A stretch of 64,000 bases of DNA from Burkholderia stabilis (lineage in GTDB: Bacteria > Pseudomonadota > Gammaproteobacteria > Burkholderiales > Burkholderiaceae): assembly GCF_001742165.1 (NCBI RefSeq), contig NZ_CP016442.1, positions 558,001-622,000 on the forward strand. Reading direction: 5' to 3'. A program made the translations under genes and the position numbers. The stretch's first letter is position 1. Each line of letters starts with the position of its first letter. Shown here in pieces: positions 34,799 to 44,318 of this stretch. Under the pieces are notes generated by a model. The model saw only the letters and a list, made by a program, of their open reading frames with translations. It was not told the origin of the DNA and made no database searches.

Positions 34799-34896
34799 TG
34801 ACGGGCCTCCTCGCATGGTGGGGCGGTGAACCTGGTCAGGTCGGGAACGAAGCAGCCACAATCGTTTTCCGCCAGTGCCGAGGGTCGGGCTCGTCA
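34799..34896 (+). ncRNA. ffs: 4.5S RNA (bacterial small SRP RNA)
   Basis: The RNA core of the signal recognition particle, which binds Ffh and targets inner-membrane proteins. The universally conserved domain IV apex is present at about 34833-34858: TGGTCAGGTCGGGAACGAAG then CAGCCA, with the symmetric and asymmetric loops. Flanking strands GCGG...CCGC and GGGCCTC...GAGGGT/GGGCTC close the long hairpin. Ends are estimated from pairing to within a few bases. It sits just upstream of dnaX, as in other betaproteobacteria, and is followed by its own terminator. Confidence 0.9.
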
Positions 34897-34905
34897 CCTT
34901 CCTTC

Positions 34906-34930
34906 TCGCCCCGTTCGCCGGGCGATTTTT
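34906..34930 (+). terminator. Intrinsic terminator of the 4.5S RNA gene
   Basis: TCGCCC-CGTTCGCC-GGGCGA followed by TTTTTATTT. It lies about 10 bases after the SRP RNA and separates it from dnaX. Confidence 0.85.
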
Positions 34931-35014
34931 ATTTCTGCGCCACACTCCGTTTTTACCTGCGCTTTGGCCGTCTTCCGCACCGTTTCGCGTGTCGGCGCGA
35001 CGCAGCGTTACTGA

Positions 35015-35029
35015 TACAATTTCCCGATG
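35015..35029 (+). promoter_or_regulatory. -10 element giving a probable leaderless dnaX mRNA
   Basis: TACAAT (35015-35020) is followed by only six bases (TTCCCG) before the dnaX ATG at 35027, so the expected transcription start coincides with the A of ATG. There is no Shine-Dalgarno sequence. The -35 is poor. Confidence 0.5.
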
Positions 35030-37405
35030 ACCTATCAAGTTCTCGCACGCAAGTGGCGTCCGAAGGATTTCGCTTCGCTCGTCGGCCAGGAGCACGTCGT
35101 CAGGGCGCTCACGCACGCGCTCGACGGCGGGCGTCTCCATCACGCCTATCTGTTTACCGGAACCCGCGGTGTCGGCAAGACGACGCTGTCGCGGATCTTC
35201 GCGAAGGCACTCAACTGTGAAACCGGCGTCACGTCGCAGCCGTGCGGCGTGTGCCGTGCCTGTCGCGAAATCGACGAAGGCCGTTTCGTCGATTACGTCG
35301 AGATGGATGCTGCGAGCAATCGCGGCGTCGACGAGATGGCCGCGCTGCTTGAGCGCGCGGTGTACGCGCCCGTCGATGCGCGCTTCAAGGTCTACATGAT
35401 CGACGAAGTGCACATGCTGACGAATCACGCGTTCAACGCGATGCTGAAGACGCTCGAAGAGCCGCCGCCGCACGTCAAGTTCATCCTCGCGACGACCGAT
35501 CCGCAGAAAATTCCCGTCACCGTGCTGTCGCGCTGCCTGCAGTTCAACCTGAAGCAGATGCCGGCCGGGCACATCGTGTCGCATCTCGAGCGGATCCTCG
35601 GCGAAGAGCAGATCACGTTCGAGCCGCAGGCGCTGCGCCTGCTCGCGCGCGCGGCGCAAGGCAGCATGCGCGATGCGCTGTCCCTCACCGACCAGGCGAT
35701 CGCCTATTCGGCGAACGAGGTAACCGAGTCGGCCGTGTCGGGCATGCTTGGCGCGCTCGACCAGACGTACATGGTGCGCCTGCTCGATGCGCTCGCGGCC
35801 GGCAACGGCCCGGAAATCCTCGCGATTGCCGACGAGATGTCGCTGCGCAGCCTGTCGTTCTCGACCGCGCTGCAGGATCTCGCGAGCCTGCTGCATCGGA
35901 TTGCGTGGGCGCAGTTCGCGCCGGGTTCGGTGCTCGACGAATGGCCGGAAGCCTCCGATCTGCGTCGCTTCGCGGAGACGCTGAGCGCCGAGCAGGTTCA
36001 GCTGTTCTATCAGATCGCGACGGTCGGGCGCGCGGAGCTCGGCCTGGCGCCTGACGAGTACGCCGGTTTCACGATGACGCTGCTGCGGATGCTCGCGTTC
36101 GAGCCGGCCGTTGCCGCCGGCAGTGCGCCTGGCGGCCAGCCGTCCGCGCCGCGAGCCGTGCCGGGACCGCGCGCGGCTGCGGCCGCGGCCTCAACTGCTG
36201 CGGCGAAGCCGGTATCGGCTGCACCTGCCGAGGCAGTGCGTCCGCAGGCTGCCGTGCCGACTGCGCCCGTTGCGCGTCCGGCGCCGGTGCAATCCGGCGA
36301 AGAGGCCGGCCGGCCGGCCGTGAAGGCGGCTGCCGTCCAGGCGTCCGCACCGGCTCCGGCCGATGTGCAAGTGATCGAGGCGCCGGAGCCGGAAAAGGAT
36401 ATGGCGTCGCAGGCGGCGACGGCGGACGATACGCCGCCGCCCGCCCGCAAGGAACCCGAGCAGCCTGCCGCTGCCGTAGCCGCTGCTGCCACGCCTGTTG
36501 CGCTGCGAAACGACGAACCGGCTGCGCCGGCCGATCCGGTGCCGCGCGCTGCGTCGCCCGAGCCCGTCGCGCGTTCGGCGGCGCGTTCAGGCGGTGCGGC
36601 CGCCGCGCTCGACGTGCTGCGCAATGCCGGGATGCGCGTGTCGTCCGACCGCGCTCGGGCAGGTGCTGCGCCGAAACCGGCGGCCCAGCCGGCCGCCGAG
36701 AAACCGGCCGCAGCGCGTCCTGCCGTGTCGGTGCCGACTCCACGTGCTGCCGCCCGTGCGCCGCATGCGGCTGATTCGCGTCAGGCTTCGCCGCCGTGGG
36801 AGGACATCCCGCCGGACGACTACGTCCCGCTCAGCGCCGACGAAATGTTCGGCGGTCCGCCCGATGACGGTTTCGTACCCGTGTTCGACAGCGGCCCCGA
36901 CGACGTGCGCGTGATGCCGAAGGCGGCGGAAACCCGTCCGTCAGCACCGGTCGACACGCGGCCGTTGCCGCCCGCGATCGCGCTCGATCCGATCGGCTTC
37001 GACGGCGAATGGCCGGCGCTCGCCGCACAGTTGCCGCTCAAGGGCGTCGCTTACCAGCTCGCGTTCAACAGCGAACTGACGGCTGTGGATGCAACGACGT
37101 TGAAACTTTCCGTGCCGGTGCCGCAATATGCGGACGCCGCGCAGGTTGCAAAGCTGAAGGCTGCGCTGGCCGATGCGCTCGGCAAGCCGGTCGAGGTGGC
37201 GGTCGAGGTCGGGCCCGCACGCCGGACGGCGGCCGCGCTCGACGCAGCCGCGCGCGCGGCACGCCAGCGCGAGGCGGAGCAGGAGATTCACGGCGATCCG
37301 TTCGTCCAGCAGCTCGTACGCGACTTCGGTGCGCGTATCGTCGAAGGCTCGGTGCGTCCGCTCGCCGATTCGGCGCCGGACGGCCAGCCGCCGACGCTGC
37401 ATTGA
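35027..37405 (+). CDS. dnaX: DNA polymerase III tau/gamma subunit
   Basis: The 792-residue clamp-loader ATPase. Residues 1-370 hold the AAA+ core: [10 protein letters not shown] (about 45-54), the zinc Cys set C64, C73, C76, C79, [20 protein letters not shown] and the sensor [17 protein letters not shown]. Residues 370-640 are a very long Ala/Pro-rich linker, and the C-terminal 150 residues are the tau-specific domain that binds DnaB and the polymerase. No slippery A-AAA-AAG heptamer is seen near the end of the AAA+ core, so the E. coli type of gamma frameshift is unlikely. Translation probably begins on a leaderless mRNA. Confidence 0.95.
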   Translation: MTYQVLARKWRPKDFASLVGQEHVVRALTHALDGGRLHHAYLFTGTRGVGKTTLSRIFAKALNCETGVTSQPCGVCRACREIDEGRFVDYVEMDAASNRGVDEMAALLERAVYAPVDARFKVYMIDEVHMLTNHAFNAMLKTLEEPPPHVKFILATTDPQKIPVTVLSRCLQFNLKQMPAGHIVSHLERILGEEQITFEPQALRLLARAAQGSMRDALSLTDQAIAYSANEVTESAVSGMLGALDQTYMVRLLDALAAGNGPEILAIADEMSLRSLSFSTALQDLASLLHRIAWAQFAPGSVLDEWPEASDLRRFAETLSAEQVQLFYQIATVGRAELGLAPDEYAGFTMTLLRMLAFEPAVAAGSAPGGQPSAPRAVPGPRAAAAAASTAAAKPVSAAPAEAVRPQAAVPTAPVARPAPVQSGEEAGRPAVKAAAVQASAPAPADVQVIEAPEPEKDMASQAATADDTPPPARKEPEQPAAAVAAAATPVALRNDEPAAPADPVPRAASPEPVARSAARSGGAAAALDVLRNAGMRVSSDRARAGAAPKPAAQPAAEKPAAARPAVSVPTPRAAARAPHAADSRQASPPWEDIPPDDYVPLSADEMFGGPPDDGFVPVFDSGPDDVRVMPKAAETRPSAPVDTRPLPPAIALDPIGFDGEWPALAAQLPLKGVAYQLAFNSELTAVDATTLKLSVPVPQYADAAQVAKLKAALADALGKPVEVAVEVGPARRTAAALDAAARAARQREAEQEIHGDPFVQQLVRDFGARIVEGSVRPLADSAPDGQPPTLH

Positions 37406-37449
37406 ACTGAGCGCACAGCGACAGGCACAATCACGCCCGCACACATTGG

Positions 37450-37474
37450 CCGGCACGCGCCGCGTGCCGGTTTT
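37450..37474 (+). terminator. Terminator or attenuator between dnaX and ybaB
   Basis: CCGGCACGC-GCC-GCGTGCCGG is a perfect 9-bp stem directly followed by TTTT, 26 bases upstream of the ybaB ATG. It may limit read-through from dnaX. Confidence 0.6.
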
Positions 37475-37499
37475 CACACGATCAAGAAGGAGTATTCCC

Positions 37500-37826
37500 A
37501 TGTTGAAAGGCAACCTCGCCGGACTGATGAAGCAAGCGCAGCAAATGCAGGAAAACATGAAGAAGATGCAGGAGCAGCTTGCGCTGATCGAAGTCGAAGG
37601 GCAGTCGGGGGCGGGTCTCGTCAAGGTGACGATGACGTGCCGCAACGAAGTGCGTCGCGTGGCGATCGACCCGAGCCTGCTCGCGGACGACAAGGACATG
37701 CTCGAGGATCTCGTCGCGGCAGCGGTCAACGATGCCGTGCGCAAGGCCGAAGCGACGTCGCAGGAAAAGATGAGCGGCATGACGTCGGGCCTGCCGCTGC
37801 CCCCGGGCTTCAAGCTGCCGTTCTGA
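37500..37826 (+). CDS. ybaB: YbaB/EbfC nucleoid-associated protein
   Basis: A 108-residue dimeric DNA-binding protein: [20 protein letters not shown] at the helical N-terminus, the beta strands [20 protein letters not shown], then the C-terminal helix and [12 protein letters not shown] ending. AAGAAGGAG precedes the ATG at 37500. It lies between dnaX and recR in the conserved dnaX-ybaB-recR cluster. recR starts 31 bp downstream. The role in nucleoid organisation is known from homologs; its link to recombination is positional. Confidence 0.94.
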   Translation: MLKGNLAGLMKQAQQMQENMKKMQEQLALIEVEGQSGAGLVKVTMTCRNEVRRVAIDPSLLADDKDMLEDLVAAAVNDAVRKAEATSQEKMSGMTSGLPLPPGFKLPF

Positions 37827-37857
37827 ACGCGGCGTCCTTGCCACTTTTTGCCGCCGT

Positions 37858-38454
37858 ATGAAACAGCCGTCCGCCCTGTCCGCTCTCGTCGAAGCATTGC
37901 GCGTGCTGCCCGGCGTCGGGCCGAAATCCGCGCAGCGCATGGCGGTCCACCTGATGCAGCACGATCGGGAGGGCGCGGAGCGGCTCGGCCGGTCGCTGCT
38001 GTTCGCGACCGAGCACCTGCAGCACTGCGAGAAGTGCAATACGTTCACCGAAGCGCAGATCTGCGAGGTCTGCAGCGACGAGGAGCGTGATCCGACGCTG
38101 CTGTGCGTCGTCGAGACGCCTGCCGACCAGATCATGCTCGAGCAGACGATGACGTACCGCGGGCTGTATTTCGTGCTGATGGGGCGACTGAGCCCGCTCG
38201 ACGGGATCGGTCCGAAGGAAATCCATTTCGACCGCCTCGTGCGGCGCGCGTCCGACGGCATCGTCAAGGAAGTCGTGCTCGCGACCAACTTCACGAACGA
38301 AGGCGAAGCCACCGCGCACTACCTCGGCCAGACGCTGAAGGCGCGCGGGCTCGCGGTCACGCGCCTCGCGCGCGGCGTGCCGGTGGGCGGCGAGCTCGAA
38401 TACGTCGACGCGGGCACCATCGCCCGCGCGATGCTCGACCGCCGCACGATGTAA
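37858..38454 (+). CDS. recR: Recombination mediator RecR
   Basis: A 198-residue protein that with RecO (and RecF) loads RecA on SSB-coated DNA. Helix-hairpin-helix region [20 protein letters not shown] (about 16-35), the zinc finger [16 protein letters not shown] (about 57-72) and the Toprim domain ([33 protein letters not shown]) are complete. It ends the dnaX-ybaB-recR unit, and a strong GC hairpin (38459-38480) starts 4 bases after the stop. Confidence 0.96.
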   Translation: MKQPSALSALVEALRVLPGVGPKSAQRMAVHLMQHDREGAERLGRSLLFATEHLQHCEKCNTFTEAQICEVCSDEERDPTLLCVVETPADQIMLEQTMTYRGLYFVLMGRLSPLDGIGPKEIHFDRLVRRASDGIVKEVVLATNFTNEGEATAHYLGQTLKARGLAVTRLARGVPVGGELEYVDAGTIARAMLDRRTM

Positions 38455-38458
38455 GCCG

Positions 38459-38480
38459 GGCGCCGCCTGCGGGCGGCGCC
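38459..38480 (+). terminator. Hairpin after recR
   Basis: GGCGCCGCC-TGCG-GGCGGCGCC, a perfect 9-bp stem with a tetraloop, followed by GTTCC. The U-tract is poor, so it is a likely but not certain terminator. Confidence 0.5.
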
Positions 38481-38502
38481 GTTCCTCATGCCAGGGAGAC
38501 AC

Positions 38503-39708
38503 ATGAGCACCAGCCAGGGCCCGCTCGCGGGCGTCAAAGTGCTCGAATTCGGAACGCTGATCGCGGGGCCGTTCGCGTCGCGGCTGTTCGCCGAATTCGG
38601 CGCGGAAGTGATCAAGATCGAGGATCCGAACGGCGGCGACCCGCTGCGCAAGTGGCGCAAGCTCCATCCGGAGCAGGGCGGCACGTCGCTATGGTGGTCC
38701 GTCCAGGCGCGCAACAAGAAATCGGTCACGCTCAACCTGAAATCCGATGCCGGCAAGGCGATCGCGCGGCAACTCGCGAGCGAAGCCGACATCGTGATCG
38801 AGAACTTCCGTCCGGGCCTGCTCGAAAAGCTCGGGCTCGGCTACGACGTGCTGTCGGCCGACAACCCGGGCCTCGTGATGGTGCGCCTGTCCGGCTACGG
38901 GCAGACCGGCCCGTACCGCGACCGCCCCGGCTTCGGCGCGATCGCCGAATCGATGGGCGGCCTGCGCCACATCACCGGTTATCCCGATCTGCCGCCGCCG
39001 CGCATCGGCATCTCGATCGGCGATTCGATCGCCGCGCTGCACGGCGTGATCGGCGCGCTGATGGCGCTTCATCACCGCAAGGTCAATGGCGGTGCGGGGC
39101 AGGTGGTCGACGTTGCACTGTACGAAGCCGTCTTCAACATGATGGAAAGCGTCGTGCCCGAATACGGCGTGTACGGGATGGTGCGCGAGCGCACCGGCGC
39201 GTCGCTGCCGGGCATCGTGCCGTCGAATACGTACGCATGCCGCGACGGCAGCATCGTGATCGGCGGCAACAGCGACCCGATCTTCAAGCGGTTGATGAGG
39301 GCGATCGAGCGCGACGACCTCGCCGACGATCCCGCACTCGCGCAGAACGACGGGCGCGTGCCGCGCACGCAGGAGATCGACGACGCGATTGCCGCGTGGC
39401 TCGCGCCGCGCACGATCGACGATGCGCTCGTCGTGCTCAACGCGGCCGACGTGCCGGCCGGGCGTATCTACAGCGCCGCCGACATGTTCACCGACCCGCA
39501 GTTCGTCGCACGGCAGATGATCCAGCGTTTCAAGCTGGCCGACGGCACCGACATTCCACTGCCGAACATCACGCCGAAGCTGTCGGACACGCCGGGCGAA
39601 ACGCGCTGGCTCGGGCCCGAGCTCGGCGAGCATACGGACGAGGTGCTGCGCGGCCTCGGCTACGACGCGCAGGCGATTGCCGCACTGCGCGAGGCAGGCG
39701 CGATCTGA
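38503..39708 (+). CDS. Family III CoA-transferase (CaiB/BaiF)
   Basis: A 401-residue CaiB/BaiF enzyme that exchanges CoA between carboxylic acids. The start at 38503 follows GGGAGA; an in-frame ATG 15 bases earlier lacks a ribosome site. Family motifs are [71 protein letters not shown] and the region [13 protein letters not shown] that should hold the catalytic Asp. Specificity (succinyl-CoA, formyl-CoA, mesaconyl-CoA and others) cannot be told from sequence. It stands alone between recR and surE without pathway partners. Confidence 0.85.
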   Translation: MSTSQGPLAGVKVLEFGTLIAGPFASRLFAEFGAEVIKIEDPNGGDPLRKWRKLHPEQGGTSLWWSVQARNKKSVTLNLKSDAGKAIARQLASEADIVIENFRPGLLEKLGLGYDVLSADNPGLVMVRLSGYGQTGPYRDRPGFGAIAESMGGLRHITGYPDLPPPRIGISIGDSIAALHGVIGALMALHHRKVNGGAGQVVDVALYEAVFNMMESVVPEYGVYGMVRERTGASLPGIVPSNTYACRDGSIVIGGNSDPIFKRLMRAIERDDLADDPALAQNDGRVPRTQEIDDAIAAWLAPRTIDDALVVLNAADVPAGRIYSAADMFTDPQFVARQMIQRFKLADGTDIPLPNITPKLSDTPGETRWLGPELGEHTDEVLRGLGYDAQAIAALREAGAI

Positions 39709-39716
39709 GCGCGGAA

Positions 39717-39739
39717 CGCCGCCGCGCAATGCGGCGGCG
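39717..39739 (+). terminator. Hairpin after the CoA-transferase gene
   Basis: CGCCGCCGC-GCAAT-GCGGCGGCG, a perfect 9-bp stem 8 bases after the stop codon. A second palindrome, TGCGCGCATGCGCGCA, follows at about 39745. No U-tract. Confidence 0.45.
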
Positions 39740-39812
39740 CATCGTGCGCGCATGCGCGCACCTGCCCCTCCGCGGCCGCCGGACTGTCGCTCTCGCGCCA
39801 TCTTTCCTCGGT

Positions 39813-39827
39813 TACAATCGCCGGATG
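39813..39827 (+). promoter_or_regulatory. -10 element giving a probable leaderless surE mRNA
   Basis: TACAAT (39813-39818) is followed by six bases (CGCCGG) and then the surE ATG at 39825, the same geometry as at dnaX. No Shine-Dalgarno sequence precedes the ATG. The -35 is weak. Confidence 0.5.
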
Positions 39828-40586
39828 CGAATCCTACTCAGCAACGACGACGGCTATCTTGCCCCCGGTCTCGCCGCGCTCAGCGAAGCGCTGCAGCCGC
39901 TGGCCGAACTCACGGTGATCGCGCCCGAGCAGAACTGCAGCGGCGCGTCGAATTCCCTGACGCTGTCGCGGCCGCTGTCGGTGCAGCGCGCGGCGGGTAC
40001 GGGTTTCTTCTACGTGAACGGTACGCCGACAGATTCGGTGCACGTTGCGTTGACCGGGATGACCGACGCGAAGCCGGACCTCGTCGTGTCGGGGATCAAC
40101 AACGGCCAGAACATGGGCGAAGACACGCTCTATTCGGGGACAGTTGCAGCCGCCACCGAAGGCATCATGTTCGGCGTTCCGGCCATTGCGTTCTCGCTGG
40201 CCGACAAGGGTTGGGCCCACCTGGCGGACGCCGCGCGCGTCGCCGCGGAAATCGTCGAGCACTACCTCGCGCATCCGCTGCCGGGCCACCCGCTGCTGAA
40301 CGTCAATATCCCGAACCTGCCGTACGACGCGCTGAAGGGCTGGCAGGTCACGCGCCTCGGCAAGCGCCATCCGTCGCAGCCGGTGATCCGCCAGACCGAC
40401 CCGCGCGGCGAGCCGGTCTACTGGATCGGCGCGGCAGGCGCAGCGCTGGACGCGAGCGAGGGCACCGATTTCCACGCCGTCGCAAACGGTTTCGTGTCGA
40501 TCACGCCGCTGCAGCTCGATCTCACGCATACACAGATGTTGCTTGCGACGCGCGAATGGGCGCGCGCCGGAGGGCGGGTTTCATGA
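39825..40586 (+). CDS. surE: 5'/3'-nucleotidase SurE
   Basis: A 253-residue metal-dependent phosphatase acting on nucleoside monophosphates and short polyphosphates. Metal-site motifs are [19 protein letters not shown] (Asp-Asp at 8-9), the Ser in [11 protein letters not shown] and the Asn in [20 protein letters not shown]. It is the first gene of surE-pcm-nlpD-rpoS, a stationary-phase survival cluster. Its stop overlaps the pcm start (ATGA). Translation probably begins on a leaderless message. Confidence 0.95.
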   Translation: MRILLSNDDGYLAPGLAALSEALQPLAELTVIAPEQNCSGASNSLTLSRPLSVQRAAGTGFFYVNGTPTDSVHVALTGMTDAKPDLVVSGINNGQNMGEDTLYSGTVAAATEGIMFGVPAIAFSLADKGWAHLADAARVAAEIVEHYLAHPLPGHPLLNVNIPNLPYDALKGWQVTRLGKRHPSQPVIRQTDPRGEPVYWIGAAGAALDASEGTDFHAVANGFVSITPLQLDLTHTQMLLATREWARAGGRVS

Positions 40587-41515
40587 GCGGCGAGCGCGCG
40601 AAGCGGTTCCCGCTCGCGCTCGAAGATCTCAAGCGAGCGCCACGCAAGTCGGAAGGTCGGGCCGGCGAACGCCATGCGGCGGTCGCGGCGCCGAAGGCGG
40701 CCGACAAGCCCGCGGCCGTGCTGAAACCGGTTGCGGTGAAGCCGGCTGCGCTGCGGACGGCACTGCCCGGTTCCGCCGCCGCGAAGCCTGTGACCGCGCC
40801 GAAGCCGACCGCGCTGAAGCCTGCGCTGCCGAAGCCGGCTGCGCCGAGCGTCGCGCCGGCCGGCGCGTTCGCGCTCACGTCGGAACGCGTGCGCGAGCGG
40901 ATGGTCGAACGGCTGCGTGCGAACGGCGTGACCGATGCGCGCGTGCTGGAAGCGATGGCCGCGGTGCCGCGCCACATGTTCGTGGATCCGGGGCTCGCGA
41001 CGCAGGCCTACGAGGATTCCGCGTTGCCGATCGGTCACCAGCAGACAATTTCCAAGCCGTCGGTCGTCGCGCGCATGATCGAGCTCGCGATGGCCGGCCG
41101 CACACTCGAGCGCGTCCTCGAGATCGGCACGGGCTGCGGCTATCAGGCCGCCGTGCTGAGCCACGTGGCACGCGACGTGTATTCGATTGAACGCATCAAG
41201 CCGCTCTACGAGCGCGCAAAGCTGAACCTGCGGCCGCTGCGCGTGCCGAACATCCGTCTGCACTACGGCGACGGGCGTGTCGGCCTGCCGTCCGCGGCCC
41301 CGTTCGACGCGATCGTGATCGCGGCGGCGGGGCTCGACGTGCCGCAGGCGCTGCTCGAGCAGCTCGCGATCGGCGGGCGGCTCGTCGCGCCGGTCGGCGC
41401 GCAGAGCGGGCAGCACCAGGTGCTCACGCTCGTCGAGCGCGTCGCGCACGCGCAATGGCGAGAGTCCCGGCTTGATCGCGTTTTCTTTGTCCCTTTAAAA
41501 TCCGGAGTGATTTGA
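40583..41515 (+). CDS. pcm: Protein-L-isoaspartate O-methyltransferase with N-terminal extension
   Basis: Repairs isoaspartyl residues in aged proteins using SAM. The 215-residue C-terminal part is a normal Pcm: [60 protein letters not shown] and the SAM motif [15 protein letters not shown] (about 179-193). Ahead of it is an extra stretch of about 95 residues, rich in Lys, Pro and Ala with repeated K-P-A-L/V units ([36 protein letters not shown]), making 310 residues in place of about 210. The start is fixed by ATGA overlap with surE, so the extension is translated. Its role is unknown. Confidence 0.93.
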   Translation: MSGERAKRFPLALEDLKRAPRKSEGRAGERHAAVAAPKAADKPAAVLKPVAVKPAALRTALPGSAAAKPVTAPKPTALKPALPKPAAPSVAPAGAFALTSERVRERMVERLRANGVTDARVLEAMAAVPRHMFVDPGLATQAYEDSALPIGHQQTISKPSVVARMIELAMAGRTLERVLEIGTGCGYQAAVLSHVARDVYSIERIKPLYERAKLNLRPLRVPNIRLHYGDGRVGLPSAAPFDAIVIAAAGLDVPQALLEQLAIGGRLVAPVGAQSGQHQVLTLVERVAHAQWRESRLDRVFFVPLKSGVI

Positions 41516-42408
41516 AACCGATGAGTATGTTGCGCGCGATGCAAAACAACCGATCCAGGGAACCGCTCACGCTCGCCCAGCGCGCGATCTGTGTGGCTGC
41601 GTTCTCCACGTTACTGGCCGCGTGTGCGACGCGGCTCGACAACGCGCCCGTCGTCGACCGCTCCGGGTCGCTCGGCACGAGCGCCTCCGCGCAGCCCGCG
41701 GTACCGCTCGGCCCGCCGCCGCCTGGTTTCTACCGCGTGAAGCCGGGCGACACGCTGTACCGGATTGCGCTCGAGAACGGGCAGAATTATCGCGACATCG
41801 CCACCTGGAACAACCTGGCGAACCCGAACCAGATCGAAGTCGACCAGTTGCTGCGCGTCGCGCCGCCGGGCGGCGCCGCGGTTGCGGGTATGCCGGCCAC
41901 TGCGCCGATCGCGGGCGCAGCCGTCGCGACCGCGCCGCTGAGCAGCGGCCCTGCGACGCCGGCTGCCGGCACGTCGTCCACGCTCGCGACGCCGCCGGCT
42001 GCGGCGACCGGGTCGAGCGACACGGCGGCGGCCCCGAGCGGCCCCGTGACGTTCGCGTGGCCCGCGCGCGGCCCCGTGCTGAACGGGTTCGACGATGCGA
42101 AGAACAAGGGTGTCAACATCGGCGGCTCGGCCGGCGAGGCCGTGAAGGCGGCAGCCGATGGCCGCGTTGTCTACTCGGGCAACGGCCTGCGTGGCTACGG
42201 CAACCTCATTATCATCAAACACGATGCAACTTACCTCACGGCGTATGCACACAATCGCGCTTTGATGGTAAAAGAGGGGGACGCGGTAACGAAGGGGCAG
42301 AAGATCGCCGAGATGGGTAACAGCGATTCCGACCGCGTGATGCTGCATTTCGAGGTACGCCGGCAGGGTAAGCCTGTCGATCCGCTGAAGTATTTGCCGC
42401 CTCAATAA
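41512..42408 (+). CDS. nlpD: NlpD-type lipoprotein: LysM plus degenerate M23 domain
   Basis: An outer-membrane lipoprotein that activates periplasmic amidases for septal peptidoglycan splitting. Lipoprotein signal with lipobox LLAAC (Cys about 39), LysM domain ([20 protein letters not shown], about 74-118), Ala/Pro/Thr linker, and C-terminal LytM fold ([53 protein letters not shown]). The zinc site is broken: GVNIGG stands where active enzymes have H-X-X-X-D, and MLH replaces H-L-H, as in NlpD/EnvC activators. Start may be the TTG at 41512, overlapping the pcm stop (TTGA) with GGAG 5 bases before, or the ATG at 41521. Confidence 0.9.
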   Translation: MKPMSMLRAMQNNRSREPLTLAQRAICVAAFSTLLAACATRLDNAPVVDRSGSLGTSASAQPAVPLGPPPPGFYRVKPGDTLYRIALENGQNYRDIATWNNLANPNQIEVDQLLRVAPPGGAAVAGMPATAPIAGAAVATAPLSSGPATPAAGTSSTLATPPAAATGSSDTAAAPSGPVTFAWPARGPVLNGFDDAKNKGVNIGGSAGEAVKAAADGRVVYSGNGLRGYGNLIIIKHDATYLTAYAHNRALMVKEGDAVTKGQKIAEMGNSDSDRVMLHFEVRRQGKPVDPLKYLPPQ

Positions 42409-42419
42409 CCGAGACGACC

Positions 42420-43508
42420 ATGCCGAAATCGAAGCGCCACGAGCCGCAAGCCGAGTCTGAGAAGATCAGTCGTGCCACGCAAGCATCGGTGGGGCGAGCT
42501 GGCGCTTCGACGGACGACGAAGACGACGTCGCGGAAAACGAACGTGATCTCGAGGCGCGCGACGCCGAGGCGGACGGTGGCGACGACGAACGCGAAAGCC
42601 GTCCGGAAGCATCGCCCGATGTCGACGATTTCCGCACGCTGCTGCAGGCCGAACTCACGGCCGACACGATCCAGCATTACCTGAACCGCATCAGCGTGAA
42701 GCCGCTGCTGACCGTCGAGGAAGAGCAGCGCTATTCCCGTCTCGCGAAGGCCGGCGAATTCGAGGCGCGGCAGGTGATGATCGAACGCAACCTGCGTCTC
42801 GTCGTCAGCATCGCGAAGGGGTATCTGAACCGCGGCGTGCCGCTGCTCGACCTGATCGAGGAAGGCAACCTCGGCCTGATGCACGCGATCGAGAAGTTCG
42901 ACCCGACGCGCGGCTTCCGTTTCTCGACCTATGCGACGTGGTGGATCCGCCAGAGCATCGAGCGGGCCATCATGAACCAGGCCCGCACGGTGCGCCTGCC
43001 GGTGCACGTGATCCGCGAGCTGAACCAGGTGCTGCGTGCGAAGCGCCACCTCGAAAAGAATTCGATGTCGACGGGCGAGGCGGCCGAGCGCCGCGAAGCC
43101 AGTATCGACGACATCGCCTATCTCACCGGCAAGACCGCCGAGGAAGTCACCGACATCCTCGCGCTCAACGAGCACACGGCGTCGCTCGACGCGCCGCTCG
43201 ACCTCGATCCCGCAAGCAGCCTGCTCGACCTGTTGCCCGACGACCAGAGCCAGTCGCCCGACGCCGAAGTGCAGCACCGCGAGCTCGAGACGCTCACGCG
43301 GGCGTGGCTGTCGCGACTGTCCGACAAGCATCGGCACGTGATCGAGCGCCGCTTCGGCCTGAACCACATCGAACCGGCGACGCTCGAGGAGCTGGCCGAC
43401 GAGATGGGGCTCACGCGCGAGCGCGTGCGGCAGATCCAGCAGGAAGCGCTGGTGCGCCTCAAGCGGTTCTTTGCCTCCAATGGCGTGCGCAAGGACGCCG
43501 TTCTGTAA
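42420..43508 (+). CDS. rpoS: RNA polymerase sigma factor RpoS
   Basis: The stationary-phase/general stress sigma factor (362 residues). After an acidic N-terminal stretch of about 65 residues come region 1.2/2 (DTIQHYLNRISVKPLLTVEE, NLRLVVSIAKGYLNRGVPLL, DLIEEGNLGLMHAIEKFDPT, FSTYATWWIRQSIERAIMNQ), region 3 and region 4 with ELADEMGLTRERVRQIQQEALVRLKRF. It follows nlpD by 11 bp, the classic nlpD-rpoS arrangement in which promoters within nlpD also drive rpoS. The exonuclease gene starts 3 bases after its stop. Confidence 0.95.
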   Translation: MPKSKRHEPQAESEKISRATQASVGRAGASTDDEDDVAENERDLEARDAEADGGDDERESRPEASPDVDDFRTLLQAELTADTIQHYLNRISVKPLLTVEEEQRYSRLAKAGEFEARQVMIERNLRLVVSIAKGYLNRGVPLLDLIEEGNLGLMHAIEKFDPTRGFRFSTYATWWIRQSIERAIMNQARTVRLPVHVIRELNQVLRAKRHLEKNSMSTGEAAERREASIDDIAYLTGKTAEEVTDILALNEHTASLDAPLDLDPASSLLDLLPDDQSQSPDAEVQHRELETLTRAWLSRLSDKHRHVIERRFGLNHIEPATLEELADEMGLTRERVRQIQQEALVRLKRFFASNGVRKDAVL

Positions 43509-43511
43509 CTG

Positions 43512-44288
43512 ATGACTCCGATTCTTGTTTTTGACATCGAGACGATTCCCGATGTCGACGGCATTCGCCGTCTGGAAGCGCTGCCCGCGACGCTCGACGA
43601 TGCCGCGGTGGCCGAACATGCCTTCGCCGCCCGCCGCGAGAAGACCGGCAGCGATTTCCTGCCGCACCACCTGCAGCGCATCGCGGCGATCTCGTGCGTG
43701 TTTCGCGACAACAACGGTTTTCGCGTCCGTTCGCTCGGCACGCCGCAGGACAACGAAGCAGCGCTGATCCAGTCGTTCTACCGCGTGATCGAGAAATACA
43801 CGCCGCAGCTCGTATCGTGGAACGGCGGCGGCTTCGACCTGCCGGTGCTGCATTACCGTGCGCTCTTGCACGGCATCCCCGCGACCCGCTACTGGGATCT
43901 CGGCGAGGACGACCGTGAATTCAAGTGGAACAACTACATCTCGCGCTATCACTCGCGGCATACCGATCTGATGGACGTGCTCGCGATGTATCAGGCGCGC
44001 GCGAATGCGCCGCTCGACGCGCTCGCGAAGCTGTGCGGCTTTCCGGGCAAGCTCGGGATGGACGGCAGTCAGGTGTGGCCGGCATTCCAGGACGGTCGGA
44101 TCGACGAAATTCGCAATTATTGCGAGACCGACGTCGTCAACACGTACCTGCTGTATTGCCGGTTCCAGTTGATGCGCGGCGGCCTGACGCAGAGCGAGTA
44201 TGCGGACGAGATTTTGCTCGTCAAGAACGCACTCGCTCAGGAGCCCGCATCGCACTGGGCCGAATATCTGGCCGGCTTCGACGCGTAA
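43512..44288 (+). CDS. Predicted 3'-5' exonuclease (PolB-like DEDD family)
   Basis: A 258-residue DnaQ/DEDD-fold protein of the family related to the DNA polymerase B exonuclease domain. ExoI motif VFDIETIPDVDG (Asp-Glu at 8-10), ExoII in LVSWNGGGFDLPVLHYRALL (about 106-125) and ExoIII in IRNYCETDVVNTYLLYCRF (Tyr/Asp at about 197-202) are all kept, so it should be active. It probably acts in DNA repair or nucleic acid clean-up. It begins 3 bases after rpoS, so it may be co-expressed in stationary phase. Confidence 0.85.
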   Translation: MTPILVFDIETIPDVDGIRRLEALPATLDDAAVAEHAFAARREKTGSDFLPHHLQRIAAISCVFRDNNGFRVRSLGTPQDNEAALIQSFYRVIEKYTPQLVSWNGGGFDLPVLHYRALLHGIPATRYWDLGEDDREFKWNNYISRYHSRHTDLMDVLAMYQARANAPLDALAKLCGFPGKLGMDGSQVWPAFQDGRIDEIRNYCETDVVNTYLLYCRFQLMRGGLTQSEYADEILLVKNALAQEPASHWAEYLAGFDA

Positions 44289-44318
44289 CGCGGGCGTGCC
44301 GCGCCGCGATCTGTCCGA

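Noticed and set aside
36390..36410. Programmed frameshift site in dnaX
   Set aside because: GGAAAAGGAT is the only A-run in the linker region and is not a slippery heptamer in the right frame (A-AAA-AAG).
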